A stretch of 64,000 bases of DNA from Echinococcus granulosus. Its lineage: Eukaryota > Platyhelminthes > Cestoda > Cyclophyllidea > Taeniidae. Shown one piece after another: positions 54,401-64,000 of the stretch. The position numbers and the translations under genes are program-made. The notes under the pieces are model-generated. The model had not been told where the DNA came from, did no database searches, and saw only the letters and a list, made by a program, of their open reading frames with translations. The stretch is taken from NCBI RefSeq assembly GCF_000524195.1, contig NW_020170438.1, positions 1 through 64,000 of the forward strand, read 5' to 3'. Position 1 is the stretch's first letter. Each line of letters starts with the position of its first letter.

Positions 54401-57400
54401 CACGAACAAAGATTCAATGCGTCATTGGGCTACTGTGTGGCAAAATGAAGCGGATGATTTTTTGAGTGTGTTCACAAACCAATTTCTACCTCCTCTTCCT
54501 CCTCCAACTCCTCCTCCTCCCCTACCGCTCTCATCCGGTGAAATTTCAGCCTTGAAGGAATGAGCAAAATTGGCTAGTTTGATGAAGTAATTTTCTCCGA
54601 ACATGCACAAAACAGCTCGAAACACAGCAGCTGTAAAAGAAAGAAGTCCCGGTTTTCATTAGAATACCAATGGGTTTCCTCAGAATAATGAATGAAGAGA
54701 GAGGGAAGCAAACGCTAAGCTTCGACTACAAACACACTCCTATTTAGTGCCTCTGGACAGCATTCTATAGCGATTTGGGTAACTAGAACATAACCGTGAA
54801 ATTTAAGCATACATAGTCCACATCTCATGTACAAACGGAAAAAATTATACCCCCATAACTACCATAAATCCAGGGTCAATTACTCCATTTTAAATATGGA
54901 GGGTTTGCTGGAAGAACCGTGACTACAAACCCATATTTCGATAAGAGCAGATCTTCAAAGAAGTGAGTCATTTTTCATTACAAATGTCTTTTCGCGGCTG
55001 TAATTCTCTTCTACTAATGAACAAAAGCTTTGTTATAGGATTTGAATTATTTAACAAATTAACTAGGGATATATCACTCCAAGAAAGTGATTCTGCAAAA
55101 CAAGAATGATGAAGATCAAAAACAACTAGCAACAGCACTAATTAGGATAATCATCCTAGGATTAAAAGTGTCATTTGTTAATCATAAGGTATTGCTTATT
55201 ATATTGTCTTCAATCGAATCCAAGGTCTTAAAACAGATCCTGTGGATTAAAGCGAGCTTGAGGGTAAGCAAATGGCTTATTTTGTAGGTGGTAGAAGAAC
55301 CTAGATTTGTAGCTGTTTCATGTCTCTTAGGTCACTAAGTCAATTTTCACTAGGGCGTAGTATTTCACACCGAGAGGGGCTTGAATCTTACATTCTGTAA
55401 ATCTGTACCTTTAATGGAAAAGGGATGGAAAGCGCTGAAAGAGTGTCGCACACACACACACACACACACAAGGTGCTCACGATCCATCACGTGATCACTG
55501 TTGCGTATGTTTAGGATGAGAAGGATATTAACAATTGTACAATTATAAGATTTGCTGATGTGGAAGTGTTTATGTAATTCTGTAAACAAACGGCAGAGTG
55601 AGAGAGAGCGCGCGAGAGAACCGCAAAATTTATAACAAAATATGGTATTTTAAAAGTCTACTAGAAAAATGTTTAATCCATTCCATAGGTAGTTTCGGAT
55701 ACAGACGCACAGTAGACCAGTCTTACGGTTTGTGGAATGTGTTAGCAGTCTACCAAAGTGGTGCGAATTGAAGAGACGGAGGGTAGGGTGTCACACTTTC
55801 TGTTTCCATCTCGTGAGCCGGTTAATCACCTGTCTCGCACACTGACAAGACTTAAAACACCCATCTGGCGAATTTCACAGTTTGCATAAAAGGCGGAGAA
55901 AGATTATCAGATTCATTATTAATAGTCTCTTCTTTAGAGTAGTAAGGTCGTGTCGATGTCGATGTTTCGGACCCGAGATTGGTAAGTTGAGGATAAAGGA
56001 TTCAAGCAAGGTCACTAAATAAAAAGTTAAAACCTCTGATACTTTTCAGACAATCTAAGCGTATTTAGTGTTAAAAGGGAACATGAAAGTACTTTGAAAA
56101 TTTAAATCTTTTTTATAATTTCAAGCTATAAAGGTTGTAGATGATCTCGAACCGAACCAGCATTCAGCAGGAAAAGGGAGTTAAGTAATGCAGAGAATGC
56201 TCCATCATTATCCACAGTAAGGCAAAAAACAGCCTTAAAGAATTCTAGACGTGTAAAACTAGTTTTATTATTTTCTATTCAAGACATAAAGTAAAGATGT
56301 GTTAAATTATGCAAATTTCCTCTTCAGAGGAACTCGGGGGGCAGCCTGTTATCGAGGCATGCAATTGAGAAGAGGTTAAACTGGTATTATTATGTGGAAT
56401 CCTCCATCACTCTTATGATGAAAAGTACTCAAACACATATGAATAAAACTTGTTTTCCTGTAGATACGTCGCTAATTTCACAGGATATTGTATTAAAGAG
56501 TGATCGGAATATGCATTGTGGTAAGGCGAACGTAATATCCACCCACTCAAATAATGCAACACTTCAAATTACTGGAGGACTTTATGGTAGACAGTGGAGT
56601 AAATGGAGGGTGTGTGACCCAAATAGGAAGTACATGAGGGGGGGAGAGGCTGGGGTCCCCACACTGACTATCACAAAAAACACCCACACATATCCGAACG
56701 TGGGGCTCGGCTCCGGTCCCCAATAATTGACACAACTCAGTTTCCTTTTAGTACTAGCTCAGCGTAGAGAAATAGATTACACTTCGCAACCTACGCATAT
56801 GTCTGAGCGAACAGTGTGTATATGTTTATAGGCTTAGTAAATACCACAGGTCCATAAACACACCAGAAGGGAGGTACGGTCAGTCAGGCTATTGACGCCT
56901 ATTTTTGCAATGTAAACGCAATTCTCGGAGCCTTGTTTTTACCACACCGCTCAAAGTTCATGGATGCGTCAACGTGTGAATGGAACTTGGTCATCAAAAC
57001 AATCCTCCTCTCCTCTCCACTTCCCCTCTACTCAAAAATTTGGCGATCCATTATACTCGCTCCAGAGATCAAATTTCACCTCGGTTCACTGTGTGTGTAT
57101 GTGCATGTACCTTGGCCTTTATGAGTTAAGAAGTAAAAAAATCAAGGGACTTTTGCGCATTTGAGCAATGAAGATAACCTTTCCTTCCCTCCTTCCTCCT
57201 GCCGTCTCAGTGGGCGAGAGAAGAGAGGTGGGGCTTCAAGGGTAAAATTTGGACGATGATGAGGTCCGACAGTTGGTATCAGGTTGTAACATCCATCCCT
57301 ATATGTGTTTTGGTGACTGAATCGTGGGAACGATTTTTTTTCTGCCAAGCTCTTAACCCGCTACCCTACATGCATGTGTTTTCGGTTAAGCCTTCTAGCA

Positions 57401-59634
57401 GCAGCTCACAGTTTGATGAAACACAGTAGTGCGTGTGTACACGCTCGCATGCGTATATGCGTGCAGTTGACAGACATCCCATCCCCCATCATTGTCATCA
57501 CAGTCATCAGCACACACTCACAAGGTAAGCTGTCAATGCACTACCGATCCCGTGCAGTGACGAGGGAATGAATTGTAATTGTACACACGTACCTATCCCC
57601 TTCCCCGGTCCGATGCGCTATTGACTCTTGACTGACTCCCCTCTTAACCCTCTGAACAAAAGTAAACAATGACTTGTTTGTTGAAAAATTCAAGGGGAAT
57701 TAGGCGCTTCCTTTGTGGTGTTATTTCGAGGGTTCAGCGATATGATTAAATAAGTATGTTTGCCCTATTTCGGACCATGATGACGCGTGGATTGATTGTA
57801 TGGAGGTGAAGTGTAGGCTCAAATGAAGCACTCTACCACTTGATCCCCCTTTAATTTACTAAAAAAAAATATGAACTTCTCTAAATAGGCAAAAATTAAA
57901 ACATGACTTTCAAAAATACCATTGTGGTAATGCAGCAGAGGTGATTTAAAATTTCTAACCATCGTATTACATCGCTGGGCGTCGGAGAGATGGGCAAAGA
58001 AGCAGAGCCTCGCCCCCTTCTCCGTGGAAACATTACTGACTGAACTGAGATTTGAAGAGGCACAATCGCAATATAATTGACAACATTGAGAAAACTTGAT
58101 AGTATGAAGTCGATCTTTTTTCTATCCTCTAAAGTTAAATTTACCACCCTTTTCGCCTCTGCTACCACTAACGTTAATGAAATGTTCATTACTTGCAAAC
58201 CAGAGGATAAGGCATTTAAAAATTAGCTCAGCCTATTTTTTAACTCACATGCTGACAAATTTTGCATTTGTAGCCCTTTGCTGCGTGCCCATAAATCCCC
58301 GGCAGACTATCGATCATCCCAAGCCCACTACTCATTGTTGGGGGTCCATCGAAGGGTCCTATGCCCCCACCGACAGCGCCACGAAGTCCGATACCTCCGG
58401 GGGGATCCAACTTAGTCTCTCCCATAGCTGCCGCTGCAGCGGCAGCAGAGGAGGAAGAGGAGGACAGAAAGTCGGGTAGGAAACCACCAGCGGCATGCAG
58501 ACCGCTAAGAGGATGAGCCCCAGCAGCACGCGGATCCATGACGATTTCATTTGCAACATCCCGAGCTGCCTGCGCTGCCATGGCCGCAGCCATTGCAGCC
58601 GCCTCCGAAGAATTGCGTCCATGAATGCCACCACCCGGTCCTTTCGACACTGATGGCTGGAAGAGGTAGTTAGTAGAATTCATGGAGGCAAATACGTCTC
58701 CTCCTCCACCACCACCTTGTAGATGGTCCGCAGTTGGCGTAGAAGTCGCCGAGGAGGAGGAGATATGCATGGATGATGAAGGGGGCGGTGGTGGCATTTG
58801 CCGATCGCCCTTTGCCACAGCCTGCAATGCTAACGCCATTGCCGTCGCTGAATTAAACTCATTGGAGGGTCGTTTTAGGCAGTAGGAGGGAGCAGCCGAG
58901 CTAACCGAGGGTGAGGCACTGGACGAAATTCGTCCATCTAGGGGAGAAGCAGATGATCCTGTTGCACCAACACCAGCGGCGTTGTGAAGACTTCCAGTTG
59001 AGGAGTAGTGTCGTTGGAATTGCTGGTGTTGTTGCTGCTGTTGTTGTTGGGAGTTTGGAGACAGTGAGGGATTGTGATAGGCACTACTGTTGAGGGGAGA
59101 AGAGCTAGCTGAATTGATCGTAGGCTGCTGTTGTTGACGTCCGTTCATAAGCGCTGCACGTTGATCGAACGGCGGGGGAGGAGGCGGTGGTGGTGGTGGC
59201 GGAGGAGGCGGACCTTGAGAAAGCGGTCCCAAACCCGACAGTCTACTACCGCTTCCTTGTTGTTGACCCTGCATTTCCGAAACAGCTACTGCAGCTGCTG
59301 CTGCGGCTGCTGCTTCTCGTTGCTGGCGCTGATGCTGCTGCATCTGCTGCAAAGATGGCACCGCACCACCCGTGGAATATGGTAGTCGAGAGTAAAAGGA
59401 TTCCAACGAGCTGTCCTGTTGATTTTGTGTCTGCTGCTGTTGCTGATGTTGGTGATGGAGTTGCAGACCCTGTTCAAAGGGTCCTCCTACACCAGGGGAG
59501 GATAATCCCAGCGGTGGAGTGGACTGAGCATTCCCAGTAGCGGAGGAGGAGGTCATGTTGGGATAGCCAGCGGTGGCCCATGGCCAGAGGAAAAGGCCCG
59601 TTCGAGTTCGAGGATCGGTGCCAGTCACATCCAT
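28474..59634 (-). CDS. lin-29: six-finger C2H2 transcription factor, LIN-29/Rotund/ZNF384 family
   Basis: A nuclear DNA-binding transcription factor of the family including C. elegans LIN-29, fly Rotund and Squeeze, and vertebrate ZNF362/ZNF384, which act in developmental timing, appendage and neuron fate. Coding exons are 59634-58249, 38441-38203 and 30400-28474, joining in phase to 1183 residues. Six C2H2 fingers lie at 457-478, 487-507, 515-535, 543-563, 571-592 and 603-623. Diagnostic strings are GYKCKIC, IHSGIKPYVC, RKFTQLSHVQQHERIH, SFTQMSNLQSHQRQH and SETYLAKHM. The 456-residue N-terminal part and the 560-residue C-terminal part are low-complexity, with Gln, Pro, Ala, Ser and His runs, which is typical for the family. 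The start is fixed by an in-frame TGA two codons upstream of ATG 59634. Which paralogue it represents cannot be settled here. Confidence 0.92.
30401..38202 (-). other. intron 2 of the LIN-29-like gene (7.8 kb)
   Basis: Holds GA-rich and CA-rich stretches (33078-33102 and 33240-33282), a C10 run (36071-36080) and AT dinucleotides near 31418-31432. One ATG-initiated plus-strand ORF with a signal-peptide-like start is at 34047-34334 (see findings). No gene family recognised. Confidence 0.65.
38203..38441 (-). CDS. lin-29: LIN-29-like exon 2: fingers 1 (second half) to 3
   Basis: The acceptor TTTTCTTCAG ends at 38442. The exon reads VCFSRQDLSTH to GEKPYK, completing finger 1 (Cys-X2-Cys-X12-His-X4-His across the junction) and adding fingers 2 and 3. 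The donor GTAAGT lies at 38202-38197 and splits the Lys codon AA|A just before the first Cys of finger 4. Confidence 0.96.
40295..40320. repeat. interrupted GT microsatellite
   Basis: GT repeat with single TA and GC interruptions, in intron 1 of the LIN-29-like gene. Confidence 0.9.
46001..46116 (+). promoter_or_regulatory. TATA-like element and possible 5' exon of a nested plus-strand transcript
   Basis: CTATATATAG (46001-46010) is followed about 105 bp later by a consensus donor (ATAG|GTGAGT, exon end 46116). The first good acceptor downstream (AATTTTTCATTCTAG, ending at 46571) is followed two bases later by ATG 46574. The intervening 5'UTR-like sequence has no ATG. This is an inference from signals only. 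Confidence 0.3.
46574..46636 (+). CDS. 20-codon ORF following the acceptor at 46571
   Basis: MPGDFAALKR to SLRNLT then TAA, beginning two bases after a strong acceptor. It may be a micropeptide, or the exon may leave at AAT|GTAGTG (46610). No similarity recognised and no poly(A) signal assigned. Confidence 0.15.
   Translation: MPGDFAALKRQNVVSLRNLT
50504..51268 (-). CDS. 254-codon ORF of unknown function within intron 1
   Basis: Begins MIFPFQMFLFTDYFRLL. It is the longest open frame in the window outside the recognised exons. I recognise no domain. A strong acceptor (CCAAATGTTTCTATTTACAG, ending at 51235) and a donor (GTAAAA, 50910-50905) bound a symmetric phase-1 block of 324 bp (50911-51234, ADVRIRRWYNKGG, CISGLTFITSS, VHHGIHSWEF), which may be the real exon. 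It is on the same strand as the host gene. It cannot be a host exon between exons 1 and 2 without breaking finger 1. Chance remains possible. Confidence 0.3.
   Translation of the reverse strand: MIFPFQMFLFTDYFRLLNHFKKVSLVDITHIIEADVRIRRWYNKGGPQLLQQNLCLCISGLTFITSSHQLRRRSVTVHHGIHSWEFRSVSLYTLLRSIQVVYPIKAATNFEVIHTNRSGGKISRAKIVFACLTNMGVWTDEKTPQTKVGHSRLDKGPGSRLPLNPSFPNCRSFCLSSQIRIYWSKQESTYSCPKLASHERQVLSGFVEEETFVSANSTIFVPFIRPNIYTFITSASVFVSLSLSRLVCCDFNPT
55449..55470. repeat. (CA)11 microsatellite
   Basis: Eleven uninterrupted CA units in intron 1 of the LIN-29-like gene. Confidence 0.95.
58249..59634 (-). CDS. lin-29: LIN-29-like exon 1: low-complexity N-terminus and half of finger 1
   Basis: 462 codons starting MDVTGTDPRTRTG and ending GYKCKICQH, so it carries only the two zinc-binding Cys of finger 1. 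Contains a 14-Pro run, several poly-Gln and poly-Ala runs and a Ser/Ala run. These are typical trans-activation or protein-contact regions. The donor GTGAGT lies at 58248-58243, phase 0. Confidence 0.93.
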
Positions 59635-60980
59635 GTGTCATATACTCGTCGGAGTGTGTGCCTGTGTGCGTGTTATATTGATCGGGTAATCGTCGGAGCA
59701 GAGTAAGAAAAAGTTACCACCCCGGGGCGTATGTGTGTGTGTGTGTGCGGATGCGCGCGACGGAGGATTCAAAAATAAAGTGTGTGTGTGTGTGTGCGTA
59801 TGTGTGTTTTAGGTGAATGGACAAGGGGTGATACGTCCGCACCTGCGTCCTCCTATCTCCGATGCTCTCGCTAGCTTCTCTTCTCTCAACGTACTTACGT
59901 GCTTGGAAGCGTGCAGAGTGTGTAGCGCAGTAGTAGAAGTGGCAGTAGCAGTCGTACTTATGTTCTCCTTTTTTGATGAAGAATCAGCATGTCAATTACA
60001 TAGGCGGATATGTGTGTGCTGGTTGGTATATACACACACATACATACGTATGTATGGATGTAAGGCTTAAGCGCGCGTGACACACATAGACACCCTTGCG
60101 CACACACCAACAGCTACCAAAGGGATTCGAGCGTGTGTGCGTGCGTTTGTGCGTGCGCACGTGCGTGCTGAGTGCTCGCGTGCGTGCGGTCCGCTGTGTG
60201 CGGAAGTGATACCCGAGGCAAAAGGGAGAGAGAAAGAGACGGTATGCGCGCTTCAGCGTGCAATTTCACGATAGAAAGAATTAAGAGGAGATTGGAATAG
60301 GCCTCAGCGCTGCTGAATACACCTTCGTGTGTCACCCCGAAGAATCTGTGGCTCTCCCTCTCTGTGTGTGGTGGAGATTGGGCCGCCTAATCATTGGTCT
60401 AGCGCAGCAACCAATCAAAGATCCATAGGCCATGTGAGTAGCGCGCATGTGTGCGTGCGTGCATCGCCTAAGCTTGGCCAAAGGGAAGTGCGTGCATACG
60501 TGCGTGCTGACGTTACCGTAGCCACAACTACGTCAAGGCCATTATGCGTGCGTACGTGCATGCACCCATCCTGCCAGATGCGATACGTCTGCGTGGGTGG
60601 AATGGAGTGTAGTGGGACTACGAATAGCCTCCAAGATGATCCCTGCTCGATTCAATTTAGATCCAAGTAGGGATTGGATGAGATCTTCCAGTGTGCAGGC
60701 ACTAGCGCACCATCCAACTGATGCTGATGTCAATCGGATGTAGGGGGTATTTATACAGGCAAATCTTTGTGTGTGCGTGTGTTTGTGTGTGTGGTGCCTG
60801 TGCATTCATGCGTTCGCACACAACATAAATTATCAGGCCTAATCTGGATTTTGGACAAGACCTGCAGAAATCCATTCGCTCGCGCCTCTCTTGGGTGTGT
60901 ACTTTGCTGTAATCACAGCTGATCGGGGTGGGGGGGGGGGGGGCGGGCCTCCGCGTTTGTGTGTGTGTGTGTGCTTTTTG
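59635..60980. repeat. 5' flank of the LIN-29-like gene, TG/CG alternating tracts
   Basis: Contains TG runs at 59732-59747, 59781-59797 and 60958-60973, G14 at 60930-60943, and repeated GTGCGTGCGT-type alternation around 60131-60200 and 60435-60565. The region is CpG-rich compared with the rest of the window and probably includes the promoter and 5'UTR. Confidence 0.7.
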
Positions 60981-63900
60981 AGTTCAATGGCAACTCCTCT
61001 ACACCGCATCATCCCCCCCAAGATTTCAGCATTGCATCTCTGGAACATAGCTGCATCGTTCATTTCTTAAAAGTGCAAATTAGTCTTTCAGAAGAATGAT
61101 TATCTCTCCGCGAAGTTAGTAGTCAAGATTTTGGTAGACCAGACAATATTTCTTCTGGAACACCTATCTGACCACGCATCGAAGGTCGTCAACGCCCAAC
61201 ATCAGCCAGGGCTGATGGCGATGTCGTCATCTGGCGCAACTAGGTTTTTTGTCAGCATCCTGTAAACAATTGCTCTCCTGTCAATTAAGGCGCAGATTCA
61301 ACGTAAACTAACGAACGTTAGACAACTAGTGGTAGTAGTGATGGTGGCAGTACTGGTAGGGCCTTCTATCATGGCTTTCAATCGTTCACACACAATTTCA
61401 ATCCCTTAATTGGTCCCCAAATGACGTCTTCCCCTCAGTGTGAATCAATTTACTCCAAAATGGCGTTTATTTAAGAGGTCTACGATCCAGTGCTAAAGAA
61501 ATTGCATCACACCAACTGATGGTTTTGACTTACCAAACAATAATACCTTGACATGGAACGCAGGAGGTTTATTTATTATTACTTAAGCACGTAAGTTTAT
61601 GTGATTATTAAAACAGCAGTTACATGACAACACAATGTTACTCAAAGTATTTTTCGTTTAAATTATCATCAACCCAGCCTGTAATCAACTTACACCGAAG
61701 CACATGCTTACCATGAATTCCAATTTGTGGAAGTGCTTCGTCTAGAGGCAAAAGAAAACTAGCTCTAGACACCTCCTTCTCATCTCACCTTTGTGTTCCC
61801 ACCGTCTATTTAACATGATTATCTAAGACCGGGAGGAAGGTGATATTCATCACTTGGACAATGAAGTAAGGTAGCAGGTCTCTCTCCCCCGTCCCCATCC
61901 TAACATGTGGTAAGAGGTCTTCCCGCCAGTACGTTTTATGATGAGTGGTATAAGATGGTTTAGTGTTTGACATGACTAGGACCTTTTTCTAGCCTATTAA
62001 TTAGCTTTGGTGGTTTTTGAAGACTGTTTTGAATATTTTTCGTTATGTTCAATCACAGGAGGCGGATCTTAGCCTAAATTACTTTTGCTCTTCATCAGGA
62101 AGCCCATGGTGAACAGTTGCGTCTGTAGAGAGCACACACTTCTGGGGATAAAGTATCGTGTGCTCAAGGCCTGTGGTTCTGGTAGTAAGCCGATCAGCCA
62201 AAGACAACCAATGCTATGCTAGATTGGTTAATGCTACATTGCAAAAGCCACTTCTCGCCACAAATCGTCTACCAAACCACTTAATCATGATGCGCTGTTA
62301 TGACTTACGTGGAATATTGAGGGACAACTTGATAGTCCATGAGGCCTAGTGGAATTTGTTTGAATATGTGCGTGGAACTCGCTTGCATGGGTCCCACGAC
62401 TTTCTCAGTTAATGTAGGTGTAAGCAGTTGTTTCTCCATTGCTTCCTTTAAATATTACTTATTTATGTTCCAATCCCATTTATCTGGAATGCTCTTTGAC
62501 ATCATTGGGGACACGTTCCCTGGTAATGAAGAATGGAAGATCTTTCAAGGAGCTGTGTATCTGCATTAGATTGACTTATCACTTGAATCAAGTCTTTAAA
62601 AACAATTTTTGGAATGTGGGTTCTCTTTCCCTGCCATTCTGCCAAATCACCATATCTAAGTGCTATGCAATTTATTTGAGAGGATTCTCGAGACTTAAGA
62701 CTGAGGTGAAAGTCATACAATGGACAAACTCCAATCACATCTCGGACATGAGGGTTTAATACCTCTGTCATACAAACCGTGGAAATATTCGAAGTTAGGC
62801 AGTCATTGCAGTAGTCTCCGGCAAAAATCGAGCAAAAATGTTCATGCCTTAGTTATTAAAAAGCCAAATAAATTATGAAAACGAAAGCATTTTAGTAAGA
62901 GGCGAAAGTAGACAATCGTGTGAGAGCCAGTCGCTCAACTGTTTAGCCTATCTCAGGACCATTGTATCCCTGCAAAATTTAAATGAAACCTATTTCCAGG
63001 AGAGCTTATCATCTTTTTGTAAGTGAAAATTCGTATAAAACTTTTGGAAGGATCCAACTGTTGAAGGGCTTCAACGGAGGGAAGTATGGTACACTGCCTC
63101 ATATTATTGTGGTTTTCAAAGTTGAGCTGTCGTATATGCGTACCTCTTTGCGGAAATGAGGCACTTAAAATGCAAAGTAAGCCTTAATCTACTCTCAATC
63201 CTCCACTTTTTCTGTAACTCAAAGTTTCAACGTTCTCAGCACTCTGTGACTGTTCCACTAGCCTCGAATGCACATGTCGCCAAGATGCACACAAAGTGTA
63301 ACACCTAGGTGATTTATACTGTTTACTGTGAAATAGTCCTGTGATAAAAAACGGCAGCATTACTTACCTCTTGAGTGAAATGGCATGAAAATGGATGCAT
63401 TTATCAAGTCGCTTAATTCATTACTGTTGAACGCATGCTTAGGCATCATCTAAGTCATCGCGAAAGGTTAATTTCATATTGTCTTCATTTTGTGAGAAAA
63501 CCACTTAGAGTACTGTTGGAAAGGATGCTCATAAGAGGAACCATTAATCGGATCTATTAATAAACGAGATTCTTACCACGTCATCTGCTGACTGCCTTAA
63601 CAGTGACTATAAAATCGTTGAGGGTACCACATTAGTAATTCAATACAGCTAGGTGTGTGTATTTTATTTAATTTTTTGGTAAAAATTTGTTTGAACCACT
63701 ACTTTCTACTGTTGCTAAAGAAGAAGTTTTCCGGTTTCACTTATTTCTTCCCACTTACCTATCAATAATTTTTCTGACTTTTAAACTTGCATTCCACGCG
63801 GAATTGTATGAGTGCACAGACAGCAGTAGACATCAACAATCGGTGTTTGTCTAGTGCGGGTGTGGTTAGTTAAGAAATTGGATACAGCCCACCTGCACAT

Positions 63901-64000
63901 ACAGTAACGTAGCTGCTGGTTTGAGTGATAGTTAGGCTTTGGAGAGGAGGTTTTGTAATCCCGATTACGGGTAAGATCTGAACTGAGTCCGAGATGATGG
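60981..64000. other. no gene recognised
   Basis: AT-rich sequence. Open frames of 76-106 codons near 62.3-62.8 kb on both strands overlap one another and match nothing I know. 5' non-coding exons of the LIN-29-like gene could lie here but were not found. Confidence 0.5.

Larger units (their letters stand above)
38442..58248 (-). other. intron 1 of the LIN-29-like gene (19.8 kb)
   Basis: Splits finger 1. Contains a TG tract at 40295-40320, (CA)11 at 55449-55470, a purine-rich stretch at 49500-49600, a promoter-like and splice-like arrangement on the plus strand at 46001-46636, and a 254-codon minus-strand ORF at 50504-51268. None of the internal ORFs matches a family I know. Confidence 0.65.

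Overview
The window is eukaryotic nuclear DNA: split genes with GT-AG introns, poly(A) signals, microsatellites and retrotransposon LTRs, and no bacterial-style operons. I infer a flatworm, most likely a tapeworm. The reasons are introns of only 36-40 bp beside introns of 1-20 kb, compact bilaterian developmental regulators, and four copies of a short (about 200 bp) LTR like those of small non-coding retrotransposons known from taeniid tapeworms. The species cannot be read from the sequence.

Three protein-coding genes are supported. (1) Minus strand, about 2.9-14.0 kb: a dachshund homologue. Its SKI/SNO/DAC DNA-binding domain lies in one exon (13691-14044). Six further exons join in phase with consensus splice sites and give a short protein of about 387 residues, ending inside the conserved C-terminal Dachshund box with a poly(A) signal about 50 bp later. 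(2) Plus strand, 17.5-21.6 kb: a Rab small GTPase of the Rab1/8/10/35 type in five recognised exons, ending in a CC prenylation motif, with AATAAA at 21761. The first few codons are uncertain (candidate exon at 17054). (3) Minus strand, 28.5-59.6 kb: a six-finger C2H2 transcription factor of the LIN-29/Rotund/Squeeze/ZNF384 family, about 1183 residues in three coding exons. Its introns are 7.8 and 19.8 kb, and the larger one splits the first zinc finger.

Layout: 1-2.9 kb, nothing convincing. 2.9-14.0 kb, dachshund. 14.0-17.0 kb, divergent intergenic region with an inverted pair of solo LTRs (15879-16073 and 16710-16908), each flanked by its own perfect 4-bp target duplication. 17-21.8 kb, Rab. 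21.8-27.7 kb, intergenic with two older LTR copies. 27.7-59.6 kb, the zinc-finger gene; its 19.8-kb intron holds a 254-codon ORF with exon-like borders (50504-51268) and a promoter-plus-splice arrangement on the other strand near 46 kb. 59.6-61 kb, a 5' flank rich in alternating TG/CG tracts. 61-64 kb, no recognisable gene.

Two of the three genes are developmental transcription factors acting in the nucleus, and the third is a membrane-traffic GTPase. The sequence gives no sign that the three act together.
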